From Solirubrobacter pauli (GTDB lineage: Bacteria > Actinomycetota > Thermoleophilia > Solirubrobacterales > Solirubrobacteraceae): DNA of 64,000 nt. The notes below the pieces were generated by a model. The model was not told the DNA's origin. It searched no databases and saw nothing but the letters and a program-made list of their open reading frames with translations. Each line of letters begins with the position of its first letter. Position 1 is the first letter of the stretch. Of this stretch, positions 8,925-15,733 are shown one piece after another. A program made the translations under genes and the position numbers. Location of the stretch: positions 2,170,001 to 2,234,000 of the forward strand of contig NZ_RBIL01000002.1 of the NCBI RefSeq assembly GCF_003633755.1, read 5' to 3'.

Positions 8925-9949
8925 GCCGCCGCGCTCAGCACCTTGCCGGCCACGGCCGCCGCGCGCTCCACCTGCTCCAGGTAGGCCGCGAAGTCATCGG
9001 CGTAGATCTGCTGCGGGCCGTCGCAGATGGCCTGCTCGGGGTCCGGGTGCACCTCGACGATGATGCCGTCGGCGCCCGCCGCGGCCGCGGCCAGCGACAG
9101 CGGCAGCACCATGTCGCGGCGCCCGGGCGCGTGCGAGGGGTCGACGATCACCGGCAGGTGCGAGAGCTCCTTGAGCATCGGGATGGCCATGATGTCGAGT
9201 GTGAAGCGGTAGGCGGTCTCGAACGTGCGGATGCCGCGCTCGCACAGCATCACGTTCGGGTTGCCCTCCTTGAGCACGTACTCGGCGGCCATCAGCAGCT
9301 CCTCGAGCGTGCTGGAGAGCCCGCGCTTGATCAGCACCGGGCGCCCGGTGCGGCCGATCTCGGCCAGCAACGGGTAGTTCTGCATGTTGCGCGCGCCGAC
9401 CTGGATGACGTCCGCCACCTCGAGGATCGGCTCCACGTCGCGGGCGTCCATCAGCTCGGTCACGATCGGCAAGCCCGTTCGCTCCTTCGCCTCCGCCAAG
9501 AGGTGCAGGCCCTCCTGGCCAAGACCCTGGAACGAGTACGGCGATGAACGCGGCTTGTAGGCGCCGCCGCGGAACATCGACGCCCCGGCGGCGGCCACCG
9601 CGTCCGCGGTCGTCAGCACCTGGTCGCGCGACTCGACCGTGCACGGGCCGGCGATCATCGAGAAGTGCTCGCCGCCGATGCGGCGGCCGTCGATCTCGAT
9701 GACCGAGCGCTCACCCGACTTGAACTGGTTCGAGGAGAGCTTGTACGGGCGCAGGATCGGCACGACCTGCTGCACGCCGGCGTGGCCTTCGAGGCCGAGC
9801 CGCTGCACGTGCTCGCGGTCGCCGATCGCGCCGATCACGGTCACCTCGTCGCCCCGCGAGAGGTGCGCGCGGGCGCCGCAGCTCTCGATGCGCTCGACGA
9901 CGGACTCGATGTCCTCGTTCGTGGCGCCGGGCTTCATGACGATCATCAT
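8921..9949 (-). CDS. aroF: 3-deoxy-7-phosphoheptulonate synthase (DAHP synthase, type I beta)
   Basis: Catalyses the entry step of the shikimate pathway from phosphoenolpyruvate and erythrose 4-phosphate. 342 residues: an N-terminal ferredoxin-like regulatory domain (about 1-70, MIVMKPGATNEDIESVVERI) followed by the TIM barrel. The barrel has GPCTVES (about 101), FRGGAYKPRSSPYSFQG (about 132-148), KRGLSST (about 213) and DPSHAPGRRD (about 273). This is the AroF(I-beta) type common in Gram-positives and Thermotoga. The start has TAGGAG nine bases upstream. It is the first structural gene after the aromatic leader peptide, so its transcription or translation is likely tuned by charged Tyr/Trp/Phe tRNA. 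Confidence 0.95.
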   Translation of the reverse strand: MMIVMKPGATNEDIESVVERIESCGARAHLSRGDEVTVIGAIGDREHVQRLGLEGHAGVQQVVPILRPYKLSSNQFKSGERSVIEIDGRRIGGEHFSMIAGPCTVESRDQVLTTADAVAAAGASMFRGGAYKPRSSPYSFQGLGQEGLHLLAEAKERTGLPIVTELMDARDVEPILEVADVIQVGARNMQNYPLLAEIGRTGRPVLIKRGLSSTLEELLMAAEYVLKEGNPNVMLCERGIRTFETAYRFTLDIMAIPMLKELSHLPVIVDPSHAPGRRDMVLPLSLAAAAAGADGIIVEVHPDPEQAICDGPQQIYADDFAAYLEQVERAAAVAGKVLSAAA

Positions 9950-9999
9950 CTGGATGTGCTCCTACGCAAAAGTCTGGACGAAACGGTACGGCGAGTGGT

Positions 10000-10065
10000 G
10001 TCTCCGGCGCTCGGCCCTTGGGCCCGGTGTGTGCGGACGGAGACGTGTGTCGCCGGCCGAGCGCC
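10000..10065 (-). promoter_or_regulatory. attenuator-like competing hairpins in the aroF leader
   Basis: On the minus strand two stems exclude each other. Stem A pairs GGCGCTCGGCC (10055-10065) with GGCCGAGCGCC (10006-10016), a perfect 11-bp stem whose first base is the last base of the leader stop codon. Stem B pairs GTCTCCG (10038-10044) with CGGAGAC (10000-10006), 7 bp, sharing base 10006 with stem A. A ribosome at the leader stop codon would cover the left arm of A and favour B; a ribosome stalled on the upstream Tyr/Trp codons would leave A free. No T-run follows either stem, so termination could be factor-dependent, or control may be translational. Confidence 0.65.
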
Positions 10066-10145
10066 TAGCTAAATCGCCAGCCGTAATACGCGTAGGAATA
10101 CGAGGACGCCACCGGGAGCACGGAAGTGGTGGCGAGCGTCGTCAC
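10065..10145 (-). CDS. 26-residue aromatic leader peptide upstream of aroF
   Basis: An open frame begins with GTG ten bases after the hisC stop codon and ends with TAG at 10065-10067. The peptide ends in YSYAYYGWRFS: four Tyr, one Trp and one Phe in the last eleven residues, a density far above chance and exactly the end products of the pathway encoded just downstream. No clear ribosome binding site precedes the GTG. Its position just after the hisC stop suggests reinitiation by ribosomes finishing hisC, or a separate promoter inside hisC. It is followed at once by two competing hairpins, the arrangement of ribosome-mediated attenuation. It is too short for ordinary gene callers. Confidence 0.85.
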   Translation of the reverse strand: MTTLATTSVLPVASSYSYAYYGWRFS

Positions 10146-10155
10146 GGAGATGAGC

Positions 10156-11235
10156 TTACAGAAGCGGGGCGAGCGCTTCCAGAAATCGCTCGTTCTCGGC
10201 CTCGGTCCCGACCGTGACGCGCAGCGCGCCCTCGCGGCCGAGCGCCTCCCCCGAGCGCACGAGCACGCCGGTCATCGACAGGCCGCGCAGCACGTCCGCC
10301 TCGGCCACCGTCTCCGGCAGGTCGAACCAGACGAAGTTCGCCTGCGACTCGGCCGGCTCGATGCCCAGCGCGCGCAGCCCGTCCTCCAGCGACGTGCGCT
10401 CGGCGAGGTTGCGCTCCACCCGCCGCGTGACCTCGTCCTGGTGGTTGAGCGCCTCCAGCGCCGCGGCCTGGGCGGCGGCGTTGCAGAAGAACGGCTGGCG
10501 CACCTGGTCGACGGCGGTCCGGAAGCTCTCGCTGCCACACAGCGCATAGCCGACCCGCAGCCCGCAGAGCCCGTAGACCTTCGAGAACGTGCGCAGCAGG
10601 ATCAGGTTCGGGTGACGCTCGAGCAGCTGCACCGAGTCGTCGGGGTCCTGCATCACGTTGAACTCGATGTAGGCCTCGTCGAGGATCACGGCGACGTGGC
10701 GCGGGACCTTGTTGATGAAGGCCTCGATCTCGTCCAGCGGCAGCGCGGTCGAGGTCGGGTTGTTCGGGTTGCAGACGATCACCAGGCGCGTGGCGGCGGT
10801 GATCTCCTCGGCCATCTTGTCGAGCTGGTGGTAGTGCTTGTCGTCGAGCGGGACCTCGATCGCGCGGGCGCCGGACGCCGCCGCGAGGTGCGGGTAGACG
10901 CTGAACGACGGCCACGCGTAGACGAGCTCCGCCCCCGGCTCGAGCAGCGCGTCACCGGCCGCGAGCAGGATGTCGCAGGAGCCGTTGCCGATCGCGATCC
11001 GCTGCGCCGGCACGCCCGTCACGTCCGACAGCTTCTTGCGCAGGCCGGCGTTGGTCGGGTCCGGGTAGCGGTTGATCCCGGAGAGCGCCTTCGTCGCCGC
11101 CTCGATCACGCCGGGCAGCGGCGGATACGGCGACTCGTTGGACGCCATCTTGGCGACCGGACCCTCATACCCGTAGCCCTCGGCCGCGGGGTAGACCGGG
11201 ATGCGCCTGACCTTCTCGCCGAACTCGATGGGCAT
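10156..11235 (-). CDS. hisC: histidinol-phosphate / aromatic aminotransferase
   Basis: PLP enzyme of fold type I, 359 residues, the usual HisC length. Seen: ASNESPYPPLPGV (about 32-44), NPNNPT (about 155), DEAYIEF (about 188-194) and the PLP-lysine block TFSKVYGLCGLRVGYA (about 222-237). HisC homologues transaminate histidinol phosphate, and in actinobacteria close relatives also act on aromatic 2-oxo acids. The position directly before the aromatic leader, aroF, tyrA and aroA argues for an aromatic role (4-hydroxyphenylpyruvate to Tyr, phenylpyruvate to Phe). The symbol reflects the family rather than a proven substrate. It starts six bases after the TetR gene ends. Confidence 0.88.
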   Translation of the reverse strand: MPIEFGEKVRRIPVYPAAEGYGYEGPVAKMASNESPYPPLPGVIEAATKALSGINRYPDPTNAGLRKKLSDVTGVPAQRIAIGNGSCDILLAAGDALLEPGAELVYAWPSFSVYPHLAAASGARAIEVPLDDKHYHQLDKMAEEITAATRLVIVCNPNNPTSTALPLDEIEAFINKVPRHVAVILDEAYIEFNVMQDPDDSVQLLERHPNLILLRTFSKVYGLCGLRVGYALCGSESFRTAVDQVRQPFFCNAAAQAAALEALNHQDEVTRRVERNLAERTSLEDGLRALGIEPAESQANFVWFDLPETVAEADVLRGLSMTGVLVRSGEALGREGALRVTVGTEAENERFLEALAPLL

Positions 11236-11241
11236 GGGCGA

Positions 11242-11916
11242 TCAGGCTAGCTGAGCTTGGAAGCCGTCCAGCAGCCAGCGCAGGCCCAGCTCGAAGTCCG
11301 GTGCCGGCATCGGTGAGTCGGCGGCGATGAAGCTCGCCACGAGCGGGAACTCGCCGCTCTCGAGCAGAAGCCGCAGCTCGGGCGTGTCCCAGCTGCGCTG
11401 CCGGCGCTCGCCGCCGCTCAGCTCGCGCAGCGTGAAGCCGATCGTGAAGTCGTCGACCGCCCCGGCGAGTGCGCTGAGCAACTCGGGCGGCTGCCCCTCC
11501 AGCGACGCCACCGCGCGCGCGGTCTGCTCGATGTGGCGCAGCAGGTTGGGTGTGACCGCGGGGACGTCCTGGAAGATCGGCAGGACCCAGGTGTGGGCGC
11601 GGAACATCGCCCGGCTGTGACGCGCGACGGCCTCGACCGCGGGCCGCCAGTCGCCGGGCAGGTCGGGCACCACCATCTCGGCCGCGACCGTGTCGATCAT
11701 CAGCTCGAGCAGCTCCTCACGGTTCTCGAAGTAGTGGTACAGCGACATCGCGCCGGCGCTCAGCTCACGTGCCAGCCGTCGCATCGACACGGCCTCGAGG
11801 CCCTCCGCGTCGGCGACCTCGATCGCCACGCGCACGATGCCCGCCCGCGAGAGCGGTGACTGCCGGCCGCGGCCCTTCGGCTCGGGACGGGCCCAGATCG
11901 GCGGCTGGGTTGACAC
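11242..11916 (-). CDS. TetR-family repressor of the adjacent ABC exporter
   Basis: 224 residues from a GTG start. The N-terminal helix-turn-helix (LSRAGIVRVAIEVADAEG, then MRRLARELSAGAMSLYHYF, about 22-66) is classic TetR. The C-terminal half matches the TetR_C_1 type of tetracycline-repressor-like ligand domains. It is divergent from the exporter genes, only 29 bases away, and its start codon lies next to the -35 element of the exporter promoter. Three copies of a GTAC-N3-GTAC palindrome fill that gap, so it very likely represses the exporter and itself. It runs directly into hisC, so it could share a transcript with the aromatic genes. Confidence 0.9.
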   Translation of the reverse strand: MSTQPPIWARPEPKGRGRQSPLSRAGIVRVAIEVADAEGLEAVSMRRLARELSAGAMSLYHYFENREELLELMIDTVAAEMVVPDLPGDWRPAVEAVARHSRAMFRAHTWVLPIFQDVPAVTPNLLRHIEQTARAVASLEGQPPELLSALAGAVDDFTIGFTLRELSGGERRQRSWDTPELRLLLESGEFPLVASFIAADSPMPAPDFELGLRWLLDGFQAQLA

Positions 11917-11965
11917 CCGTACAGCGTACCTTTACCGTACGCCGTATGAATTCGTACGCTGTACG
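11910..11965. promoter_or_regulatory. exporter promoter with three TetR operator copies, leaderless start
   Basis: On the plus strand a perfect TTGACA (11910-11915), a 17-base spacer and TACCGT (11933-11938) form a sigma70-type promoter. The expected start point, about 11945-11946, is the ATG of the ABC ATPase gene, so the mRNA is probably leaderless. Three 13-bp near-palindromes of the form CGTAC-N3-GTACG lie at 11918-11930, 11936-11948 and 11953-11965, about 17-18 bp apart. The outer two form a perfect 12-bp inverted repeat. They cover the spacer, the -10/start region and the first codons, as expected for repression by the divergent TetR protein. Confidence 0.8.
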
Positions 11966-12860
11966 AACGGAAGGGCTCGGTCGCCGGTTCGACGCCGTCG
12001 ACGCCCTGGCCGATCTCGACCTCGAAGTCCGCCCCGGCACCGTGCTCGGCCTGCTCGGCCACAACGGCGCCGGGAAGACCACCGCCGTCCGCATCCTCAC
12101 GACGCTGCTCGCTCCCACCGCGGGCCGCGCGGTCGTGGCCGGCCGCGACGTGGCGACCGAGCCCGCGGCGGTCCGCGAGCGGATCGCGGTCGCCGGGCAG
12201 GACGCGTCGCTGGACGAGCGCCTGACCGGCCGTGAGAACCTGATGCTGCTCGGGCGGCTGCAGGGGCTGCCCAAGCGGGCGGCGGTCGCCGCGACCGCCG
12301 AGCTCCTGGAGCGCTTTGGCTTGACGGATGCCGCTGACCGCGTCCTCGGCACCTACTCCGGCGGCATGCGCCGCCGGCTGGACCTGGCGGCGTGCCTGGT
12401 CGTGCGCCGCCCCGTCGTGTTCCTCGACGAGCCGACCACGGGCCTGGACCCCGCGTCGCGCGCGGACATGTGGGGCGCGATCGCCGACCTGGTCACCGAC
12501 GGCGCCGCGCTCATCCTCACCACGCAATACCTGGAGGAGGCCGACCGGCTCGCCGATCAGATCGTCGTGCTGAGCGGCGGGCGCACCGTCGCCGAGGGCA
12601 CGCCGGCCGAGCTCAAGCGGCGCGTCGGCGATCGCCGCATCCACCTGACGCTCGACGACGTCGAGACCGCAGCCGTCCGGCTCGCCCGCCTGGACCCGGA
12701 GGTGGACGCCCGCACGCGCCGGCTGTCCGTGCCCGCGCCCGGCGGCCCGGACGACCTGCGCGCGATCCTCGACGAGCTCGACGACCTCGACGTCGAGGAG
12801 GCCGCGCTGTCCCAGCCCACGCTCGACGACGCGTTCTTCGCGTTGACGGCCGCGGCATGA
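11946..12860 (+). CDS. ABC exporter ATP-binding protein (DrrA-like)
   Basis: 304 residues from the ATG at 11946; the frame is open further upstream but that part is antisense to the TetR gene. Walker A is GHNGAGKTT (residues 38-46), the signature is YSGGMRRR (about 139) and Walker B is VVFLDEPTTGLDP (about 158-170). The C-terminal 80 residues form the extension typical of DrrA/NodI-type drug-resistance and polyketide exporters. It pairs with the permease that overlaps its stop by four bases. It is likely induced when a ligand releases the TetR repressor. The exported compound is unknown. Confidence 0.92.
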   Translation: MNSYAVRTEGLGRRFDAVDALADLDLEVRPGTVLGLLGHNGAGKTTAVRILTTLLAPTAGRAVVAGRDVATEPAAVRERIAVAGQDASLDERLTGRENLMLLGRLQGLPKRAAVAATAELLERFGLTDAADRVLGTYSGGMRRRLDLAACLVVRRPVVFLDEPTTGLDPASRADMWGAIADLVTDGAALILTTQYLEEADRLADQIVVLSGGRTVAEGTPAELKRRVGDRRIHLTLDDVETAAVRLARLDPEVDARTRRLSVPAPGGPDDLRAILDELDDLDVEEAALSQPTLDDAFFALTAAA

Positions 12861-13642
12861 GCACCGTGCACGAGGTCCGGCTGCTCGCCGGCCGCAGCCT
12901 GCGCCACATCCCGCGCATCCCCGAGAAGGTGTTCGGGGCGCTGGCGATGCCGCTCGTGTTCGTGCTGCTGTTCGCCTACGTCTTCGGCTCCGCGATCGAT
13001 GTGCCCGGCGGCGGCGACTACCACGAGTATCTGGTGTCCGGCATCTTCGCCCAGTCGATGATCGGCACGCTCCCGGGGATCTCCGTCGGCGTCGCGTCCG
13101 ACATCCGCTCGGGGCTGATGGACCGCCTGCGCGCCCTGCCGATCAAGCGCTTCTCGGTGGTCGCCGGCCGCACGATCGCCGAGCTGGTCGAGCTGATCGC
13201 GGGCGTGGTCGTCGTCGCGCTCTGTGGCCTGCTGGTCGGCTGGGCGCCACACGGCTCGGTGCTGGACACGCTCGGCGCGTTCGGCCTGCTGCTGGTCCTC
13301 GCGTTCGCGGTGACGTGGGCGGGCGTGTGGGTCGGCCTGATGGTGCGCGACCCCGACGGCGCGGACGGGATCGCCATGAGCGTGATCTTCCCGCTGATGT
13401 TCCTGAGCGGGATCTTCGTGCCGGTCGCGGGCCTGCCGGACGGGCTGCGCCAGATCGCGGAGTGGAACCCGGTCACCGCGCTCGCGCAGGCGACGCGCGA
13501 GCTGTTCGGCTCCCCCACCGGGCCCGTGCCCGACGTCTGGCCGCTGCAGCACCCGGTGCTGGCGTCGCTCGCCTGGGCGGCCGTGCTGCTGGCGATCTTC
13601 GTGCCGCTGTCCGTGCGGCGCTATCGCTCGCTCGGCTACTGA
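12857..13642 (+). CDS. ABC-2 type exporter permease (DrrB-like)
   Basis: 261 residues, start ATG overlapping the ATPase stop (ATGA). About six membrane segments are visible (for example LAMPLVFVLLFAYVF, LIAGVVVVALCGLLVGW, MSVIFPLMFLSGIFVPVAGLP and the last near SLAWAAVLLAIFVPL). The ABC-2 motif EWNPVTALAQATRELF lies near the C-terminus. It forms the membrane part of the efflux pump with the preceding ATPase. Its last seven bases overlap the 3' end of aroH on the other strand. Confidence 0.92.
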   Translation: MSTVHEVRLLAGRSLRHIPRIPEKVFGALAMPLVFVLLFAYVFGSAIDVPGGGDYHEYLVSGIFAQSMIGTLPGISVGVASDIRSGLMDRLRALPIKRFSVVAGRTIAELVELIAGVVVVALCGLLVGWAPHGSVLDTLGAFGLLLVLAFAVTWAGVWVGLMVRDPDGADGIAMSVIFPLMFLSGIFVPVAGLPDGLRQIAEWNPVTALAQATRELFGSPTGPVPDVWPLQHPVLASLAWAAVLLAIFVPLSVRRYRSLGY

Positions 13643-14007
13643 GCGCCGGCGAGGTCCAGCCGGAGCTTGGCCGCTTCGCCGAGGTAGACGTGCTCGGCGG
13701 GGCGGTCCATGTAGGCGTGGATCATCACGCGGATGATCTTCGGCAGCGCGCCGGGCACCGGGATCTCCCGCGCGCACAGCAGCGGCACGGAGCTCAGGCC
13801 CATCGCGCGGGCCGCGGCCGCCGGGAACTGCGCGTCGAGGTCCGGCGTGAGCGTGAAGATGCAGCTGACGAGGTCGTCGGCGGCGAGCTGGTTGCGCTCG
13901 AGGATCTCGCGCATCAGCTTGTCGGTCGCCGCGAGGATGTCCTCGGCGGTGTTCGACTTGACCTCGTTGGCTCCGCGTAGGGCGACGACCCGCATGGCGT
14001 CCGCCAT
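13636..14007 (-). CDS. aroH: chorismate mutase, AroH type
   Basis: 123 residues, the usual length of monofunctional AroH-type (trimeric, Bacillus-like) chorismate mutases. The typical blocks are VVALRGANEVKSNTAEDI (about 7-24), DDLVSCIFTLTPDLDAQFPA (about 44-63) and a C-terminal IIRVMIHAY. It converts chorismate to prephenate, the substrate of TyrA encoded about 5 kb away. The ATG directly follows the rluB stop codon (TGAATG), and a GGGAG site lies inside the end of rluB, so the two genes are coupled. It ends in a 7-base convergent overlap with the exporter permease. Confidence 0.93.
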   Translation of the reverse strand: MADAMRVVALRGANEVKSNTAEDILAATDKLMREILERNQLAADDLVSCIFTLTPDLDAQFPAAAARAMGLSSVPLLCAREIPVPGALPKIIRVMIHAYMDRPAEHVYLGEAAKLRLDLAGAQ

Positions 14008-14706
14008 TCAACCAAGCTCCCGGAGGCGCTCGACCTCAGGTTGGCCCAACTTGCGGAACTCACCCGGCTGCAGCGAGCCGATGCGCAGCGGCCCGAAGGC
14101 CACGCGCTCGAGCGTGTAGACGCGATGGCCGACCGCTTCGAGCATCCGCTTGACCTGGCGCTTGCGGCCCTCGTGGATGGTCAGCTCGACCACGCCGGAG
14201 GAGACGTTGCGGACCTTCGCGGGCGCGGTCATGCCGTCCTCGAGCAGGACGCCGTCGCGCAGCGCCTTCAGCGCGGGCTCGTTGACCGGGGCGTTGGCGA
14301 CGCGGGCCCGGTACGTGCGCGGCACCTCGAACGAAGGATGCGTGAGCTTGTGCGCGAGATCGCCGTCGTTGGTCAGCAGGATCAGGCCGGTGGTGTCGAA
14401 GTCCAGGCGGCCGACCGGGTACAGCCGCTGCGACGAGGGCACGAGCGAGACCACGGTCTGCCGGTCCTGGGGGTCCTTGGCCGTGGACACGTAGCCCGCC
14501 GGCTTGTTGACGAGGTAGACGACGAGCGTCTGGCTGGAGGTCTTGACCCGCTTGCCGTCGACCTTGACGGTGAGCTCGTCGTGGACGTCGCGGGCGGGGT
14601 CGGTGACCACCTTGCCGTTCACGGTCACGCGGCCGTCGGCGATGATCAGCTCCGAGGCGCGGCGGGAGGCGACTCCGGCGTGGGCGAGGTACTTGGCAAG
14701 GCGCAT
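14008..14706 (-). CDS. rluB: ribosomal large-subunit pseudouridine synthase (RluB/RsuA family)
   Basis: 232 residues from the ATG at 14706 (an upstream ATG at 14724 is possible). An S4 RNA-binding domain comes first (MRLAKYLAHAGVASRRASELI, then GRVTVNGKVV). The synthase domain follows with the catalytic block GRLDFDTTGLILLTNDGDLA, where the Asp is the nucleophile, and HEGRKRQVKRML near the C-terminus. It isomerises a uridine in rRNA, by family most likely in 23S. It shares a short divergent region of 25 bases with rlmN, another 23S rRNA modification gene, and is coupled to aroH. Confidence 0.92.
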   Translation of the reverse strand: MRLAKYLAHAGVASRRASELIIADGRVTVNGKVVTDPARDVHDELTVKVDGKRVKTSSQTLVVYLVNKPAGYVSTAKDPQDRQTVVSLVPSSQRLYPVGRLDFDTTGLILLTNDGDLAHKLTHPSFEVPRTYRARVANAPVNEPALKALRDGVLLEDGMTAPAKVRNVSSGVVELTIHEGRKRQVKRMLEAVGHRVYTLERVAFGPLRIGSLQPGEFRKLGQPEVERLRELG

Positions 14707-14731
14707 TTCTAGGGCTGCCACCATAGAGGGC

Positions 14732-15733
14732 GTGGATCTGCAGCTCCTGGACAGCACCCTGGCCGATCAACCCGCGTTCCGTGCCCGCCAGGTGTGGCGC
14801 TGGGCGTCCCAGGGCGCGCAGAGCTACGACGCGATGACCGACCTGCCGGCGGCGCTGCGCGCGAAGCTGGCCGAGGAGGTCCCGTTCAGCACGCTCGAGC
14901 TCGTGCGTGAGGCGCACGCGAGCGACGGCACGGTCAAGGCGCTGTTCCACACCAAGGACGGCCGCGCCGTCGAGGCCGTGCTGATGCGTTACAAGGACGG
15001 GCGCCGCTCGATCTGCGTCAGCTCCCAGTCGGGCTGCCCGCTGACGTGCACGTTCTGCGCGACCGGCAAGATGAAGTTCGGCCGCAACCTCACCGCGTCG
15101 GAGATCCTCGACCAGGTGCTGCACTTCCGCCGCATCGAACCGGTCAACCACCTCGTGTTCATGGGCATGGGCGAGCCGATGATGAACCTCGACAACGTGC
15201 TCGAGGTCTGCCGCAAGCTGCCGGACGTCGGGATCACGCATCGCCGCACCGGCATCTCCACGGTCGGCTGGGTCCCGGGCATCAAGCGCCTGACCGAGAG
15301 CGACATGCCGATCCGGCTCGCGCTCTCCCTGCACGCCCCCGAGGAGGATCTGCGCTCGCAGATCATGCCCGTCAACGAGCGCTACTCGATGCAGGAGGTG
15401 CTCGACGCGTGCGAGGCCTTCTACGAGAAGAAGCGCCGCATGGTCTTCATCGAGTACGTGATGCTCGCCGGCGTCAACGACGGCTACGCGCAGGCCGTCA
15501 AGCTCGCGCAGGTGCTCGACCCGAAGATCTACAAGCTGAACCTGATCCCGTACAACCCGACGGACTCGATCTACGACGGGTCCTCGCGGAACGCGATCGA
15601 GGCGTTCAAGGCCGCGCTCGAGGAGCACGGCCTGAGCGCCACGGTCCGGCTGACCCGAGGCCGCGACATCGACGCGGCCTGTGGGCAGCTGGCGGCTAAG
15701 ACCCCGATGCCGGCTTCAGCGGCGTCGTCGTAG
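14732..15733 (+). CDS. rlmN: 23S rRNA / tRNA adenine-C2 methyltransferase (radical SAM)
   Basis: 333 residues from the GTG at 14732; the frame is open upstream but that part is antisense to rluB. The radical-SAM cluster motif CPLTCTFC lies near residue 103, followed by ATGKMKFGRNL and the MGMGEPMMN block. The mechanistic second cysteine is in the C-terminal AACGQLAA. It methylates C2 of A2503 in 23S rRNA and A37 in some tRNAs. The putative ribosome binding site GAGGG is very close to the GTG, so the exact start is less certain. Its last 38 bases overlap the 3' end of the convergent arylsulfotransferase-like gene. Confidence 0.94.
   Translation: MDLQLLDSTLADQPAFRARQVWRWASQGAQSYDAMTDLPAALRAKLAEEVPFSTLELVREAHASDGTVKALFHTKDGRAVEAVLMRYKDGRRSICVSSQSGCPLTCTFCATGKMKFGRNLTASEILDQVLHFRRIEPVNHLVFMGMGEPMMNLDNVLEVCRKLPDVGITHRRTGISTVGWVPGIKRLTESDMPIRLALSLHAPEEDLRSQIMPVNERYSMQEVLDACEAFYEKKRRMVFIEYVMLAGVNDGYAQAVKLAQVLDPKIYKLNLIPYNPTDSIYDGSSRNAIEAFKAALEEHGLSATVRLTRGRDIDAACGQLAAKTPMPASAASS

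Noticed and set aside
14707-14757. Longer N-terminus for the pseudouridine synthase from 14757
   Set aside because: The family begins at MRLAKYLAHAG. The extra residues overlap the divergent rlmN start and look like shadow sequence.
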